Positions 25,355 to 33,723 of a DNA stretch of 64,000 bases are shown here, piece by piece (position 1 is the stretch's first letter; every line of letters starts with the position of its first letter). The notes under the pieces were generated by a model that was not told the origin of the DNA, searched no databases, and saw only the letters and a list, made by a program, of their open reading frames with translations. The translations under genes and the position numbers were made by a program. This stretch comes from Hymenobacter frigidus (lineage in GTDB: Bacteria > Bacteroidota > Bacteroidia > Cytophagales > Hymenobacteraceae): contig NZ_BMGY01000004.1 of NCBI RefSeq assembly GCF_014640435.1, forward strand, positions 62,001-126,000, given 5' to 3'.

Positions 25355-28216
25355 TTACACTACCGGCAAATACATGCCGCTGAATTTTAAAGTTATACGC
25401 TTAATGCGGGACTCCCGAATTGTGTCGTTGCTGCGCACTCGTAAATTCCAAAACGCAAAGGGACTCAGGTCAACAAAGGTCCGGCTGTTAGTGGCTGGGT
25501 CAATCCCACCCAAGTTACTGCCGTTGGCTGTCGTCTGCAATTGCCCTGCATCGTTGTAGTAAATATTGGTGGTGCGCGGCTTGTGGCTGAAGTAATGCGT
25601 GCGGTCACCGTCAATCTGTACGCTGCCTCCGTGTACCAAATCAATTTTGAGGCCCCTGGTCGACAGGCTGGCGATGTTGACTTCCACATTACGTACTAAT
25701 ATCCGGCGCCAACTGGGGTTTTCCGCGAATTGACCCGATTCTGGCGTTAGTGCAAAAGTGATGTAAAGCTGCCCCGTGGCTCTGTCGTAGTGCTTGCTCA
25801 TTTCTAGCTCGTTAAGTTCTACATCCACGCTAAACGGCTGCTCACGCTGTCCCTGAGCGACCTTTACGTTTTTCTGAGCTACTAACAGGCTCTGATAGCG
25901 CGCTTGGAGGGCCGCAATGTTCCCGTCGTTGACCGACCCAAGATTGGCTGGTTGCAACGACCAGTACTCGTGGGCACGAGAGGCTTCGTGGAGGGTACGC
26001 ACCAACTGTTCCTTGGCCCGGGCTAGCTGTACTTCCATGTAAACCTGCCACTCCAAAAGGTTAGGGTCGGTAGTACGAGCGCGCACACTCCGTAGGCGGT
26101 CAGCCTGCGTGTCTTGCATCGCGACTTCTGCCTTCAGCGTTTCGCGCTTCACCACAAGCGAGGTGTACTCAAATAGCTTCTCGTTGCGTGTGTTACAGGC
26201 AGTCTGGTAATTTTCGATGCGTCGACGGTAGTTCTTGGCCTCGGGCATATTTTTAAACTTGTCGAAAAGCTCTTGGTATTCAGCACTGTTCATGGTGAGC
26301 TTAGTAGCAGCCAAGCTCTGGTCGATATCTTGTTTGAAGTCGGCGTAGGCTTGCTGCAATTTGGCGATGCTTTGCTGCACCTCCCCGATTTTGGCGGCAA
26401 TCTCCTTTACCCGCGTCACCACATCCTTAAATTTCTGGGCCGTTTCGAGGGCGCTCATGCTAGCCGCGATGGCCGGGGCCGCTGCCCCACCGGTTTGAAC
26501 AGTGACCACCACGGCTGCCACCAGTTTCAGAATAGAACCAACCGGGCAGCCTCCGTTGGCGCGGGCCTCCCGCCGAATGGCGCTTTTAAACTTTTCCTCA
26601 GCGCGCTCTATTTCATCAGCCAAACGCAAAATAGTTACGTCTAATTCAGTTACCGTCTTTTTGAGGCTGTTGGCTTGCTGGTCGAGCCCGCCCACCTGTT
26701 GTCTTAAGCTGTCAACGATGCTGGCGTTGGCCTGCAGTGTATTGTCCACGCTTTGCAGGCGAACCGCGTTGTCTTTCACGTCGCGCCGGTAGTTGTCATG
26801 GCTAGTTTCAATGCTAAGCGACAGTTGGAACATCTGAGTTAGATAGTCGCGGTATTCTTCGGGCGAGAGTAGCGGTACGTAGTTGATTGGGTAGCCGTAG
26901 AAGTTGAGGCCGGCGCGCATCTGGGCAACCAGCGCTTGGGCTCGGTCATCCAGAGCCCGCCACTCTTCAGCCTTCACTTCGGCTGGGGCCGAGGCGAAGG
27001 CCATCGGAATATACCCGTTAGGTGCTATTGGAACGGAGTTGCGCGCCTCAGTCAGGCGAGCTAGCCAAGTCAGTAGCGTCGCACACTCCGGAAATTCGTT
27101 GCCGATATAGTGCAGCGAAAGATTGTGCAGGGTTAGTTGCAGTTGTGTTAGAGAGGCCGCGTTAGCCAATAGCTTGTAATCGCAACGTGCAAGGCAATCG
27201 GTAATGGGCTGGTCCGGCTGTGTGGCACCGGCGGCCGTTGGTGGCGGCGTGTCTCCATCTGGTCCAACGGGACCAGTTGGACCGTAGGAATTCTCGTCTC
27301 TGCATATGTAACTGTCACTTTCTTTACGCGAAATACTAGCACCCCATTTATTGCGTCCTCCAGGGCCACCGTCACCACCTGGTCCTTTTACACCAGGCGT
27401 ACCAGCCTCTCCCCCACGGCCGCCTTTTTGCTCCAGCCCAATGCTACTGGATGCTGATGCATTGTGCGTAAAAACCCGGATTGTACCAGGCTGACCACCA
27501 GAGCCACCTGCGCCACCCGCTCCAGCTGCACCACCTTTGCTACCCGGTCCGCCCTGCTCTCCTGCAATCGTACCTTCTTGACCGTTACACTGAGCATTAC
27601 GGCCCCGTCCGCCCGGTAGACCTTTACCACCGTTGCCGCCTGCCTGCCCCTGGCTGCCAGCCCCACCGCTGGCACGTAGGCTGCCCTGGCCTTTTACGGA
27701 TTCGGCCACTATAGTTATCTGGCCAGCATCGTTTCCGCGCAGACCTGCGCTGCCATTAGGACCGGCTCCACCCATGTTAGCGATGCCAGGAGCCACCGTA
27801 TCGTAGGTCTCACCGGACCGACCACTCGCATCTAGCGCTTTGCCGTTTAGATTTAGTTCTCGGGTGTGAATATAGATGCGTCGGCTATTAAGGTGAATGT
27901 CTTCTTTCAGCGTAACCACATCGGCATAAATTATTAAGTTGTGTAAGGGCGACACCAATACATTTTCCAAGTTTAGTCGGCTAGCATAGATGATAATGTC
28001 TTCCCCAATTTGCACCCTGTGGTAGTCACTAAAGCCAAGCGCATGGGAGTTGGTCGGCATGGGTAATGAGGGTGCTAGTTGGGGACCAGCAATTGCGTAC
28101 ACCGGCTGCGCCACCATAGGTTGGGCTGCGAGCAAGGCTGGCAATATCCCAACCGAGCCGACTGCTACCATCGAGCCTTTACCTAAGCTTGTAAAGAACT
28201 TTCGGCGTGATTGCAT
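25355..28216 (-). CDS. Tat-exported collagen-like/coiled-coil protein
   Basis: 953 residues. The N-terminus SRRKFFTSLGKG with a following hydrophobic segment is a twin-arginine (Tat) signal. Residues about 65-135 are beta-rich. From about 135 to 310 the chain is extremely Gly-rich with runs of G-x-x (GSQGQAGGNGGKGLPGGRG, GTPGVKGPGGDGGPGG), resembling bacterial collagen-like or Gly-rich helices. Residues about 450-780 form long heptad-type coiled coils (VDNTLQANASIVDSLRQQVG; VKEIAAKIGEVQQSIAKLQQ) around a small Ala-rich hydrophobic insert. The last 150 residues are beta-rich. No catalytic motif found. Base composition is lower in GC than the neighbouring operon, suggesting separate acquisition. 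Function unknown. Confidence 0.8.
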   Translation of the reverse strand: MQSRRKFFTSLGKGSMVAVGSVGILPALLAAQPMVAQPVYAIAGPQLAPSLPMPTNSHALGFSDYHRVQIGEDIIIYASRLNLENVLVSPLHNLIIYADVVTLKEDIHLNSRRIYIHTRELNLNGKALDASGRSGETYDTVAPGIANMGGAGPNGSAGLRGNDAGQITIVAESVKGQGSLRASGGAGSQGQAGGNGGKGLPGGRGRNAQCNGQEGTIAGEQGGPGSKGGAAGAGGAGGSGGQPGTIRVFTHNASASSSIGLEQKGGRGGEAGTPGVKGPGGDGGPGGRNKWGASISRKESDSYICRDENSYGPTGPVGPDGDTPPPTAAGATQPDQPITDCLARCDYKLLANAASLTQLQLTLHNLSLHYIGNEFPECATLLTWLARLTEARNSVPIAPNGYIPMAFASAPAEVKAEEWRALDDRAQALVAQMRAGLNFYGYPINYVPLLSPEEYRDYLTQMFQLSLSIETSHDNYRRDVKDNAVRLQSVDNTLQANASIVDSLRQQVGGLDQQANSLKKTVTELDVTILRLADEIERAEEKFKSAIRREARANGGCPVGSILKLVAAVVVTVQTGGAAAPAIAASMSALETAQKFKDVVTRVKEIAAKIGEVQQSIAKLQQAYADFKQDIDQSLAATKLTMNSAEYQELFDKFKNMPEAKNYRRRIENYQTACNTRNEKLFEYTSLVVKRETLKAEVAMQDTQADRLRSVRARTTDPNLLEWQVYMEVQLARAKEQLVRTLHEASRAHEYWSLQPANLGSVNDGNIAALQARYQSLLVAQKNVKVAQGQREQPFSVDVELNELEMSKHYDRATGQLYITFALTPESGQFAENPSWRRILVRNVEVNIASLSTRGLKIDLVHGGSVQIDGDRTHYFSHKPRTTNIYYNDAGQLQTTANGSNLGGIDPATNSRTFVDLSPFAFWNLRVRSNDTIRESRIKRITLKFSGMYLPVV

Positions 28217-28437
28217 GAGCTAAATGAGGTTAGTAAGTAACGGGAACATACAAAAGCCTTTTCGATAGGTCTTAGTCAGGTTTAGGACACTCAGCCCCTT
28301 CCTTCACCTTGCGACCTTAACAGGATAAGTCGACGCAATGTAATGGATTAAATTTATTATTGAATAATTCTATTATTGATGCCTTTTGGCTTCGTTCGGT
28401 TCCCAGCTATCACTTACCCTTGGCTGTATGTAGAAGC

Positions 28438-29130
28438 CTACGACTGCAGGGCCAGCACTACGGGACGGCACTGCTGCTGCAAGAAGGCCTTCAGCAGCCG
28501 CTCGTACTTTTTCCGGCCGCTGTCCATTTGTCCAGCGGTTAGCTCCACTATCCATACCTGCGGCTCCTGGCCTTTGAGCGGCTTTTTCTGCACGGCGATG
28601 AGCACTACGCGCTGGGCCTGTAGTACGTCGGCGTAGAAAGCGCCCTGGCGGTCGTAGCCGTACTGCTCGACGGTGGTCAGGAATTGGGCAAGGTCGCGGC
28701 AGCTGGTGGTTTTGAAATCCACCACGGTGCGGCGCTGGCGCTTGGGGCTGTCGATTAGCAGGTCGGGGCGCACTTTGACGAGTAGGCCGGTGGGCTCGTG
28801 GGTGGCGGTGTAGGACTGTTCGGCCTGGCCGCGGCTGGTGTAGATGAGGTGGCGCGGGTAACGCCGGCGGCGCACGGCGGTGGCCAGCTGCGCGGCGGCC
28901 TGGCGCTGGCGGTGGTCGGCGGGGTCGTGGGCGTTGGTGGGCTCGAACAAATGCGGCTCCAGGGTGGCGCTGTGGAAATAGGAGCCGAAGGCGAAGGCGG
29001 CGGTGCAGTCGCGGCGCGGGCGGCCCAACAGCTCATCGGCCAGGGTGCTCAGGTCGGTGTTGCTGATAGCGGCCAGGGCGCGGTGCTCGGCCTGGGTGAT
29101 GGCGGGGTGGTGCTGAAGGTGCTGGAACAT
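28438..29130 (-). CDS. RecE-like PD-(D/E)XK exonuclease (DUF3799)
   Basis: 230 residues from ATG 29130 (MFQHLQHHPAITQAEHRALA). The domain shows AFAFGSYFHSATLEP (the G-x-x-x-H motif of RecE/DUF3799 nucleases), VKVRPDLLID (catalytic Asp), TVVDFKTTSC (Asp-x-Lys motif of PD-(D/E)XK) and QGAFYADVL. Such enzymes chew 5' ends of dsDNA to feed a single-strand annealing protein in phage recombination. Last gene of a tightly packed minus-strand operon (31.9 to 28.4 kb). No adjacent RecT/Erf was recognised. Confidence 0.78.
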   Translation of the reverse strand: MFQHLQHHPAITQAEHRALAAISNTDLSTLADELLGRPRRDCTAAFAFGSYFHSATLEPHLFEPTNAHDPADHRQRQAAAQLATAVRRRRYPRHLIYTSRGQAEQSYTATHEPTGLLVKVRPDLLIDSPKRQRRTVVDFKTTSCRDLAQFLTTVEQYGYDRQGAFYADVLQAQRVVLIAVQKKPLKGQEPQVWIVELTAGQMDSGRKKYERLLKAFLQQQCRPVVLALQS

Positions 29131-29140
29131 GAGGCGATGA

Positions 29141-29386
29141 TTATGACTCGTGGCTGATGATGATAGCAAGGCGGGATGGGTCGGTGGTGCGGTGTAACCA
29201 GATATGGCAGCCACCGCAACCGACGTGGTAATCTGGTTCGGGGAATAGTTCGCGCACCTGCGGGGCGAGGTCGCGCAGGTCGGGCAGCGGGGCGGTGGTG
29301 GCCAGCAGCTGGGCCAGCTCGGTGAGGCGGGCGGCCTCGGCCGCGTCGACGGCGGACTGCTCCTGGCGGAGTTCGGGAGTTTCCAT
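29141..29386 (-). CDS. Small hypothetical protein with CGGCH motif
   Basis: 81 residues from ATG 29386 (METPELRQEQSAVDAAEAAR). The N-terminal half is a likely helix; the C-terminal half has YHVGCGGCHIWLHR, possibly a metal site. The start codon overlaps the stop of the preceding gene (1 nt), and the next gene follows 10 bp on, so it is part of the same operon. No family recognised. Confidence 0.5.
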   Translation of the reverse strand: METPELRQEQSAVDAAEAARLTELAQLLATTAPLPDLRDLAPQVRELFPEPDYHVGCGGCHIWLHRTTDPSRLAIIISHES

Positions 29387-29580
29387 CAGGGTGAGGGGTT
29401 GAATTGCAGGGTTTGGTGGTTGCAGGGCTGCGGATAGTGGCAGGAGCCGGCGGGGCACTTGTTGAGCCGGGCGCAATGGGGAGCGGCGGCGGCGGCGGTG
29501 GCGGCGGTGGCTTCTTCGGCTTCTTCGGCGGCCGTGCGCGGAGCCTTGCGTTTGGCGGGGCGTTTCTTCGGGGTGCTCAT
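29386..29580 (-). CDS. Small basic, Cys-rich hypothetical protein
   Basis: 64 residues: a Lys/Arg-rich head (MSTPKKRPAKRKAPRTAAEE), an Ala-rich middle and a Cys cluster (CARLNKCPAGSCHYPQPCNH) that could bind zinc. Supported by its place in the operon and by 1-nt overlap with the next start; composition alone would not prove it. Confidence 0.4.
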   Translation of the reverse strand: MSTPKKRPAKRKAPRTAAEEAEEATAATAAAAAPHCARLNKCPAGSCHYPQPCNHQTLQFNPSP

Positions 29581-29642
29581 GACGTTGGGGCTGGTGGTGG
29601 CAGCTGAGGCCCGCGCCGTGGGGCTGGCGCGGGCCTGCGGGG

Positions 29643-30356
29643 CTACTGGGTTACTGCGGCGGCTTCGGCGGTGGTCGAGGCGGGGAGCTGTTTGGCGGCC
29701 CGCTGCTCTGGCAGCTGGTAGCCTTCGGGGGTGCGGTAGCCGGCGGTAATGCGGCGGTCCTCGGTGCCGGTCAGGGTTTCATCGCGGTACAAGTCGAAAT
29801 CTTCGGCGAACTCCTGGCGGGCCTGCACCTCGGCGGGGTCGGCGGCTACGTAGCTGAAATCGGCAATGAAGTAGGTGGCGGGCTTGCCGTCCTTCTCCGT
29901 CTGCTTCTTGATGGGCGTAACCGTGAGCACCACGTCGGTCAGGTTCAGGTCGTCGTAGAACAGGCCCGCGTTCAGCTTTTGCAGGTTCTCGACGCTGTAA
30001 CCGTGGAACAGCACGGCGCACACGGCCCCGGTTTCGTCCACGAAAAACAGCTCGGCCCACACCTTGCGGCCCATGTTCAGAATGTTGTCGCTGAAAATGC
30101 GCAGGGCTACGGGAATGAAGCTGATGGTTTTGCCCAGCACTCTATCGCCGCCCACGTTGAACACGCCCGCTTTGAGGTCGGCGCGGATTTGCTTGGGGTG
30201 GCCGGGCAGGTACTTGAAACGGCTTTTTTCGGTTACTTCGCCGGTTTCCTCATCCACACTCACTACTTCCATGTAGGCGCGGCTGGCGGTGATGGTATCT
30301 TTTGCGGCTGGCGCGGCGGCGGCTGCGCTGGCGGCGGTTTTGGTGGTGGTTGCCAT
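29643..30356 (-). CDS. Phage-type hypothetical protein
   Basis: 237 residues from ATG 30356 (MATTTKTAASAAAAAPAAKD). After a low-complexity Ala head comes a mixed domain (AYMEVVSVDEETGEVTEKSR, FKYLPGHPKQIRADLKAG, VLGKTISFIPVALRIFSDN, VWAELFFVDETGAVCAVLFH). The style is like DNA-metabolism proteins of Bacteroidota phages, in which a single-strand-binding or annealing role next to a RecE-like nuclease would make sense, but I do not recognise a named family. Confidence 0.6.
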   Translation of the reverse strand: MATTTKTAASAAAAAPAAKDTITASRAYMEVVSVDEETGEVTEKSRFKYLPGHPKQIRADLKAGVFNVGGDRVLGKTISFIPVALRIFSDNILNMGRKVWAELFFVDETGAVCAVLFHGYSVENLQKLNAGLFYDDLNLTDVVLTVTPIKKQTEKDGKPATYFIADFSYVAADPAEVQARQEFAEDFDLYRDETLTGTEDRRITAGYRTPEGYQLPEQRAAKQLPASTTAEAAAVTQ

Positions 30357-30422
30357 TGGGGCGGGGGTTGGGGTTGGTTGTGGGGCCACTTGGCGGCGTG
30401 GCCCCTGGGCCGTTGTGTTTGG

Positions 30423-30737
30423 TTATTTGAATTGCTTGTCGTGGCACAGGATGGCGCGGCCCACGATGGAATCCTGGCCCCGCGCTTCGGGCTGGTGGTG
30501 GTACCACAGGTAAGTGGCCAGCAGATTGAGGTAGGCCGGGTGGCGGAACTTGCCTTCGTCGTCGATTATCAGAATCAGCTCAGGGCTGAGGCGCACCACG
30601 TCGACGGTGCGGCAATCGAGCAGCTGGTACAATTCGGCCAGCTTGAAGCTGCGGCCGTTGGTGGGGCTGACCGGCTGCGGCTGGGCGCTGTGCGGGTCGA
30701 GCAAATGAGGCTGGTAAGTAGTAGCGGTACGGGGCAT
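30423..30737 (-). CDS. DUF3846-like protein
   Basis: 104 residues. KLAELYQLLDCRTVDVVRL then ELILIIDDEGKFRHPAYLN, LATYLW and DSIVGRAILCH match the pattern of DUF3846 (lIvdEeGk..p.N..At......ivG.al), a small domain common in phages and conjugative elements. In the minus-strand operon with the RecE-like nuclease. Function unknown. Confidence 0.68.
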   Translation of the reverse strand: MPRTATTYQPHLLDPHSAQPQPVSPTNGRSFKLAELYQLLDCRTVDVVRLSPELILIIDDEGKFRHPAYLNLLATYLWYHHQPEARGQDSIVGRAILCHDKQFK

Positions 30738-30769
30738 GGGTCAGGGATATTTGAGGGTTGAAAAGCAGG

Positions 30770-31027
30770 CTATTGGGGAGCGTAGGCCATAGCGCCGGGA
30801 TAGGCATGGGCGCTGGCGTGGAAAAGCTGCACGGCGGCGGCCAGCGCCTCGTAGCAGCTGCCGCCGGTGCCGTGGTACTGGGCGGGGCAGCCCGCGCCGG
30901 CGGGCGTGTAAATGGTGATGGTGTAGCGGGTGCCGTGGGCGAACGTGTAGCCGCGCACGGAGCAGCCGGGCACGGGGAACATGGCGGCGGCGACCTCGGG
31001 AAAGCTGGGGGTGATGCGGGCAATCAT
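30770..31027 (-). CDS. Small hypothetical protein
   Basis: 85 residues: MIARITPSFPEVAAAMFPVP, then beta-like RYTITIYTPA and SCYEALAAAVQLFHA. No motif recognised. Kept because it fills a gap in a dense, same-strand operon with plausible amino-acid composition. Confidence 0.42.
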   Translation of the reverse strand: MIARITPSFPEVAAAMFPVPGCSVRGYTFAHGTRYTITIYTPAGAGCPAQYHGTGGSCYEALAAAVQLFHASAHAYPGAMAYAPQ

Positions 31028-31088
31028 GGCCGGGGCGGGGTGGTGGTGGCCCGCGCTGCGGTGAGCTGGCGCGGGCCGGGTGGATGGG

Positions 31089-31307
31089 TTAGATGAAGCC
31101 TTGCCAGCGGTCGGGGTCGGTGGCGGGGTGGTCGAGGGGGTTGGTGCTGGGCTCGGCCAGGGTGTGCCACTGGCGGGGCACGTAACCGGCGGGCGGGCCG
31201 GTGCGGGCCTGGGTAGCGAGTGCGGCTAGTGTGGCCTCTAGCTTGGCCCAGGCGGCGGCGGTGCGGGCCTGGGCCGCTTGTTGCGCTGTGGTGGTGGCGC
31301 TACACAT
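31089..31307 (-). CDS. Small hypothetical protein (paralogue of upstream gene's N-terminus)
   Basis: 72 residues starting MCSATTTAQQAAQARTAAAW. The head resembles the MYSAATTAPQAIQARAAAI start of the gene just upstream, with which it overlaps by 8 nt (31300-31307). Predicted helical N-terminus, then a Pro-rich polar tail. No family. Confidence 0.42.
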   Translation of the reverse strand: MCSATTTAQQAAQARTAAAWAKLEATLAALATQARTGPPAGYVPRQWHTLAEPSTNPLDHPATDPDRWQGFI

Positions 31308-31623
31308 GGGCCGGGGCGGGGCTGCACGGGCAAAAACCCTTGGAACACATGGGGCCGTTGCACCACAAGCAGACGGCGCGGGCTTGCTGCTGGGCCAGCG
31401 CCACCTGCTGGTGGTGCGTGGGCCATGGCTGACCTAGTGCGAGGCGAAAGACCGGACCGTGCCCATACTGGCGCTCCCGCTTGATGCAGTAGGAGTGAAA
31501 CCCCCGAAGGCGGGTAGTGGAACTGCCGAAAATGGCCGCGAAGCGGGCGCGGCGGCCGGCGGCGGCAATGGCGGCGGCGCGGGCCTGGATGGCCTGTGGC
31601 GCGGTGGTGGCGGCACTATACAT
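31300..31623 (-). CDS. Small hypothetical protein with C-terminal Cys cluster
   Basis: 107 residues from ATG 31623 (MYSAATTAPQAIQARAAAIA). The C-terminus has CLWCNGPMCSKGFCPCS, six cysteines suggestive of a metal site. It overlaps the neighbouring genes by 8 nt on either side, typical of an operon. The longer open frame up to 31929 is not chosen because it would cover the preceding gene. Confidence 0.45.
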   Translation of the reverse strand: MYSAATTAPQAIQARAAAIAAAGRRARFAAIFGSSTTRLRGFHSYCIKRERQYGHGPVFRLALGQPWPTHHQQVALAQQQARAVCLWCNGPMCSKGFCPCSPAPAHV

Positions 31624-31873
31624 GGTAGGGCGACCAGCAAAGCGAGGAAGGAACACCACCGGCCAGCTGCACAGCGGCGGCATACCAGCCGTCGGGGTAC
31701 TGGCCGGCGTAGCGGTGGCGGGTGAGTGCGCCGAAGCTGCCAGCGGCCAGAAGCCCACAGTAGCGGCGGTCGATGGTGCGCTGGGCGAAGCGGCCCCAGG
31801 TGCGGGCGCGGCGGCTGATGGCGGCGCACTGCGCGAGGGCGGCGGCGGTGCGCAGGCAAGTGGTGTGTAGCAT
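31616..31873 (-). CDS. Small hypothetical protein, first gene of operon
   Basis: 85 residues (MLHTTCLRTAAALAQCAAIS), basic and Ala-rich, ending GGVPSSLCWSPYHV. It overlaps the next gene by 8 nt. An AT-rich tract at 31915-32010 lies upstream between this operon and the divergent SLOG-like gene and may carry both promoters. Confidence 0.42.
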   Translation of the reverse strand: MLHTTCLRTAAALAQCAAISRRARTWGRFAQRTIDRRYCGLLAAGSFGALTRHRYAGQYPDGWYAAAVQLAGGVPSSLCWSPYHV

Positions 31874-32008
31874 GACCTGTAGGAGCTAGGTGCTGGAAGC
31901 GAAGGGCCTTTCCCTTTTGCTATACACAAATATACGCCAAAATATGCTATAAGTTACACTGAAAAAGAAAAAAGATGGGAAAATAAGTGTAGGAAAATAG
32001 GAAAGAAA

Positions 32009-32428
32009 ATGGTAACTTGTGATATGGAAAATGTGCAAAAAATGGTAGCAGTAGTGGGTAGCCGAAGCTGCACCAAGTGCCCGGCGCTGACTGAGCGGCT
32101 AAATGAGCTGCACGCCGCCGGCGACCTGGGCGGGGTGGTGCACGGCGGGGCCGTGGGCGCTGACTGGCTTGCGGCCTGCTGGGCGCACCGGGCGGGGGTG
32201 CCCCACACGGTGCACCGGCCCGACTACCACGCCCACGGAGCCGGCGCGCCGCTGGTACGCAACGCGCTGATAGTGGCCGCTGCCGACCTTGTGCTGGTGG
32301 TGTGGGATGGCCAGAGCCGGGGCACCTTGGACGCGGCCCGCCAGGCGGTGCGGCTGGGCAAGCGGGTGGAGTGGCTGGCACACCCCGCCCCGAGTGCGGT
32401 GCCGGTGCCCGGCGGGCTGGGCCTGTAG
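32009..32428 (+). CDS. SLOG/Rossmann-fold (DUF2493-like) nucleotide-binding protein
   Basis: 139 residues; MVTCDMENVQK or the internal MENVQK (32024) may be the true start. The core is a Rossmann-like fold: MVAVVGSRSCT (G-S-R nucleotide loop), then GGAVGADWLAACWAHRAGV, PLVRNALIVAAADLVLVVWDG and SRGTLDAARQAVRLGK. This matches SLOG/DprA-like and DUF2493 domains that bind nucleotides or nucleotide-derived signals. Divergent from the small-gene operon. Its ligand is unknown; SLOG domains occur in some defence systems, but no partner effector is adjacent. Confidence 0.75.
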   Translation: MVTCDMENVQKMVAVVGSRSCTKCPALTERLNELHAAGDLGGVVHGGAVGADWLAACWAHRAGVPHTVHRPDYHAHGAGAPLVRNALIVAAADLVLVVWDGQSRGTLDAARQAVRLGKRVEWLAHPAPSAVPVPGGLGL

Positions 32429-33420
32429 CCCGTGCCCGGCAGGGGGGGGGGCACGCCGACACCTACCGCCGGCCCTGCAGGTGGCAGCTGCCCGGCCCCG
32501 ACGAAAACAGGCCCGCCACGCGAGGCAAAACCGCCGGACCCGCAACGCCCTGCTGAAGCCCTGAACGTGCGGCGTGCGAGATGCCAGACCACAAAGGCGC
32601 GGCCTGCCGGCCCGGCCGACCTGCTGCCCCTAAATGCTGGCCGGGGGCTTGGGGGCGGCACGCCCCCGAATTACCCGCCCGGAGGGCACCTTATGAGGCT
32701 CCGCCGCTGTAGCCGCCGCTGCATCTGTTGCCGCTGGGGCCGCGCCGGGCCGATGAAGATGACCGGGCGTTAGCCTAGGCATGAAAGCCGCCGTGCTGCC
32801 GGTTGACGAAGCGACAAATTTTCAAAGGTGAAGCAAAGGGATGTCTGGCTGTGCTTTTGGTAGGTGAGTCTTTGGCATCAGCAGCGACTAGGGGATGCCG
32901 GGGGCCGACCTTTTTTGGGCTGGCAGCCCGGCATCCCCCTACACGGCAGCAACTGAAAACGGGTGTGGTGGTAGCCGGTGGCCTTTTCTGGCCTCCGGCG
33001 CTGGGCAAGTATCGTGGGGCGGTGGGCTGACCTTCGGGAAGCTGGCCGGACCTGGTTGCTGCTGAATCGGGGCGCGGTGCTTTTTGGAGCACGGCGGCCG
33101 GTGGCTGGGGGTAGCTTTATGAGGTCGTGGCTGGGGAATCGGGGCGGGTGGGCTGTCCGGCAAGGCAGCTGGCCCGCCTGGTGTCAGCTGTTGCTGGGGT
33201 GATACGCAAGGGATGAAAAGGGCGCGACCAACGGGAGCGGTGCGCAGCACGGGAGCGCAGCGGACCCCTGCACAGCCCGACCCCCGGAGCGACCAACGGA
33301 AGCGGAGGGGGGTGCGCCCAGAATAATGCAAGATGTCTGAATTTGACAGCGGTCTGACCGGGTTGTAGTGTAGTGGGTTATGTTTGGCGTATTGTTCTAC
33401 TTCACTACAAAGTTCATCCC
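32429..33420. other. GC-rich 1-kb stretch without a supported gene
   Basis: Open frames exist on both strands but lack motifs. Visible structures: a run of ten G at about 32442-32451 just after the SLOG stop, an inverted repeat taggggatgccggg at about 32889-32902 with cccggcatccccc at 32927-32939, and a Gly/Arg-codon-like GC-rich tract to 33310. The last 100 bp become AT-richer before the holin-like gene. It may be non-coding regulatory or replication DNA, or decayed genes. Confidence 0.4.
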
Positions 33421-33723
33421 ATGTTATTCAGCAGCTCAAAGCTTGGTCAGTCGGTTCAGATACTGGCCTCCGGTGCCCTCGGGCAAATTGGCATCAACAC
33501 GTTCACGCCGCCGACCGCGGGGGAGATTGAAAGCTTCGTGCACATCGTGGTGCAGGTGATTGTGGGCGTGGTGACGATTTATGCCACCGTCCGCAAGATG
33601 TTTCAACAGCCCCAGGCGGTGGTGCAGCTGCCGGCTGCGGTGGTTGTTGCGGCTGCTCCTGCCGTGCCGGTGACAGAGCAGCCCGCTGCTACCCCTTCCG
33701 ACCCCGCCGATGGAATCCGCTAA
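33421..33723 (+). CDS. Holin-like small membrane protein
   Basis: 100 residues from ATG 33421 (MLFSSSKLGQSVQILASGAL). There is a hydrophobic segment VHIVVQVIVGVVTIYATV (about 41-58) followed by an Ala/Val/Pro-rich tail. The size, single membrane span and overlap with the endolysin-type gene downstream (14 bp, 33710-33723) fit a holin or holin-like protein. No sequence family confirmed. Confidence 0.55.
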   Translation: MLFSSSKLGQSVQILASGALGQIGINTFTPPTAGEIESFVHIVVQVIVGVVTIYATVRKMFQQPQAVVQLPAAVVVAAAPAVPVTEQPAATPSDPADGIR

